A DNA stretch of 64,000 nt from Synechococcus sp. MIT S9220 (lineage in GTDB: Bacteria > Cyanobacteriota > Cyanobacteriia > PCC-6307 > Cyanobiaceae). The translations under genes and the position numbers were made by a program. This document shows positions 63,224-64,000 of this stretch, one piece after another (within the stretch, counting starts at the first letter, position 1; each line of letters begins with the position of its first letter). The stretch is taken from the NCBI RefSeq assembly GCF_014304815.1, contig NZ_CP047958.1, positions 186,001 to 250,000 of the forward strand, given 5' to 3'. The notes below the pieces were generated by a model, which saw only the letters and a program-made list of their open reading frames with translations, had not been told where the DNA came from and made no database searches.

Positions 63224-64000
63224 TCAACTCAGCGCTGACCAGCGCAGCATCAGACCCCTCTCACCCAGCAGGAACGCATGCTGTTGGCGATCCGTGTCGT
63301 CGAAAACAAAGCGCGTGAAGTTGGTTGGGGCTTGAACGCTTTCTGGATCACGCTCCCAGCTGTTGCCCTCATCGCGGCTCACCAGCAAGGTGCCGTTGCC
63401 ACCACTGGCCCAGATCGCTCCGTCGTCGGACCAGGCCATGTCCAGATAGCCATAGCCATTGGTGATGGGAATAATCGGCTTGCTCCAGTTTTCGTTGTCA
63501 GCAGCGTCTTCGTTGAAGCGAATCTGAGCGCCACGAGCCACCATCCAGAGTTTGCCGTTGGGCTGGTAGCCAATGCTCTGCAGTCGTTGGCTGCTCACGC
63601 GTTGGTGAACCTGCCACACCGGTTGTCCTGGATCCCAGGTGGCGTAGAAGTTCCCCAGGCTGCTCACGCTCACGTAGGCACCATCAGGGCTGCGGCGTAG
63701 ATCACGGGTTGCACCCGCTGCATCGCTCACCTCGGCGTCCCAGCTACCCCCACCGTCGCTGGTTCGGTACACAGCGCCCACGTTGGTTGCCAGCTCTGCA
63801 CTGTTCGGACCAAGTGCCGTGATCAGGTACGGCTCTCCTGGCAGCTTGGTGTCCAGAAACAGGCGCGTCCAGTTCTGACCACCGTCGGTGGTGTGCATCA
63901 GGAGGCCTGGCTGACCGGCGATCCAGCCGTCATCGCCATCAAAAGCGATGCTTATCAGGCGGAAATTCTCTTCCTCCGGCAGATCCAGGCTGCGTTCGTT
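63224..64000 (-). CDS. ycf48: Photosystem II assembly factor Ycf48, 5' end outside window
   Basis: The minus frame is open to the window edge (259 codons); the internal ATG at 63898 is not the start, because the preceding codons continue the protein (ENFRLISIAFDGDDGWIAGQ). Repeated beta-propeller blades with aspartate-glycine turns are visible: LLMHTTDGGQNWTRLFLD, AVYRTSDGGGSWDAEVSDA, LLVSRDEGNSWERDPESV, and the end FLLGERGLMLRWSAL. Ycf48 binds early D1 intermediates in photosystem II assembly. It precedes psbE, as in other cyanobacteria. Confidence 0.93.
   Translation of the reverse strand, partial: NERSLDLPEEENFRLISIAFDGDDGWIAGQPGLLMHTTDGGQNWTRLFLDTKLPGEPYLITALGPNSAELATNVGAVYRTSDGGGSWDAEVSDAAGATRDLRRSPDGAYVSVSSLGNFYATWDPGQPVWQVHQRVSSQRLQSIGYQPNGKLWMVARGAQIRFNEDAADNENWSKPIIPITNGYGYLDMAWSDDGAIWASGGNGTLLVSRDEGNSWERDPESVQAPTNFTRFVFDDTDRQQHAFLLGERGLMLRWSALS

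Noticed and set aside
1-64000. tRNA genes, CRISPR arrays, insertion sequences
   Set aside because: Intergenic regions were read for cloverleaf ends, spaced repeats and transposase motifs; none was found.

Overview
The window is chromosomal DNA of a marine picocyanobacterium. The right end carries psbE-psbF-psbL-psbJ and the 3' part of ycf48, which is photosystem II biology with the usual cyanobacterial gene order. SelD is fused to a flavin oxidoreductase domain. The backbone is moderately GC-rich (34 of 60 bases at 7081-7140), intergenic space is generous and decayed gene copies are present. I think this fits a low-light IV Prochlorococcus (MIT9313/MIT9303-like) best, with marine Synechococcus as the alternative. 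The species call is inference.

Layout. (1) 1-6449, minus strand: a compact operon of surface-glycan genes (two CgeB-like glycosyltransferases, a methyltransferase, a polytopic membrane protein, GT2, GT4). (2) 6449-8860, plus: UvrD/PcrA helicase. (3) 8903-9330: a decayed selD-galE remnant. (4) 9913-48326, plus: a polysaccharide island of about 38 kb and some 34 genes. It starts with a nonulosonic (pseudaminic-type) acid pathway (pseB, pseC, a second neuB-type synthase, a Gfo/Idh oxidoreductase, a cytidylyltransferase-aminotransferase fusion, pseG, pseI, two acetyltransferases). It continues with an ABC flippase/exporter, two KpsC/sialyltransferase-like proteins, many glycosyltransferases and methyltransferases, asparagine synthetase, and a WecC/heparinase/WbuB/WbpL/WbpM block that would start the lipid-linked glycan. 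(5) 48472-51680, minus: intact selD fusion and galE. (6) 51680-55231: decayed DNA holding copies of galE, uvrD and an unidentified gene, around one intact membrane glycosyltransferase. (7) 55232-62210, plus: hisS, then nucleotide-sugar genes ugd, a UDP-glucuronate 4-epimerase, a YdcF-like gene, gmd and fcl. (8) 62315-64000, minus: ycf48 and psbEFLJ.

How it fits together. The flanks supply UDP-glucose/galactose, UDP-glucuronate/galacturonate and GDP-fucose. The island supplies CMP-nonulosonate and UDP-N-acetyl-dideoxy sugars, the undecaprenyl-phosphate initiating enzyme, the assembling transferases and a likely exporter. The product is most simply an O-antigen or capsule-like cell-surface polysaccharide.

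The main unexpected result is at the island's edges. The spaces between genes hold recognisable, heavily mutated copies of the same flanking genes: selD and galE on the left, and galE 5' end, uvrD 3' end and an unknown gene on the right. They look like scars of repeated island exchange or of an old duplication. A second point of interest is the extra neuB/Gfo-Idh/fusion set inside the pse genes, which may make a different or further modified nonulosonic acid. No tRNA, CRISPR array, transposase or integrase was seen.
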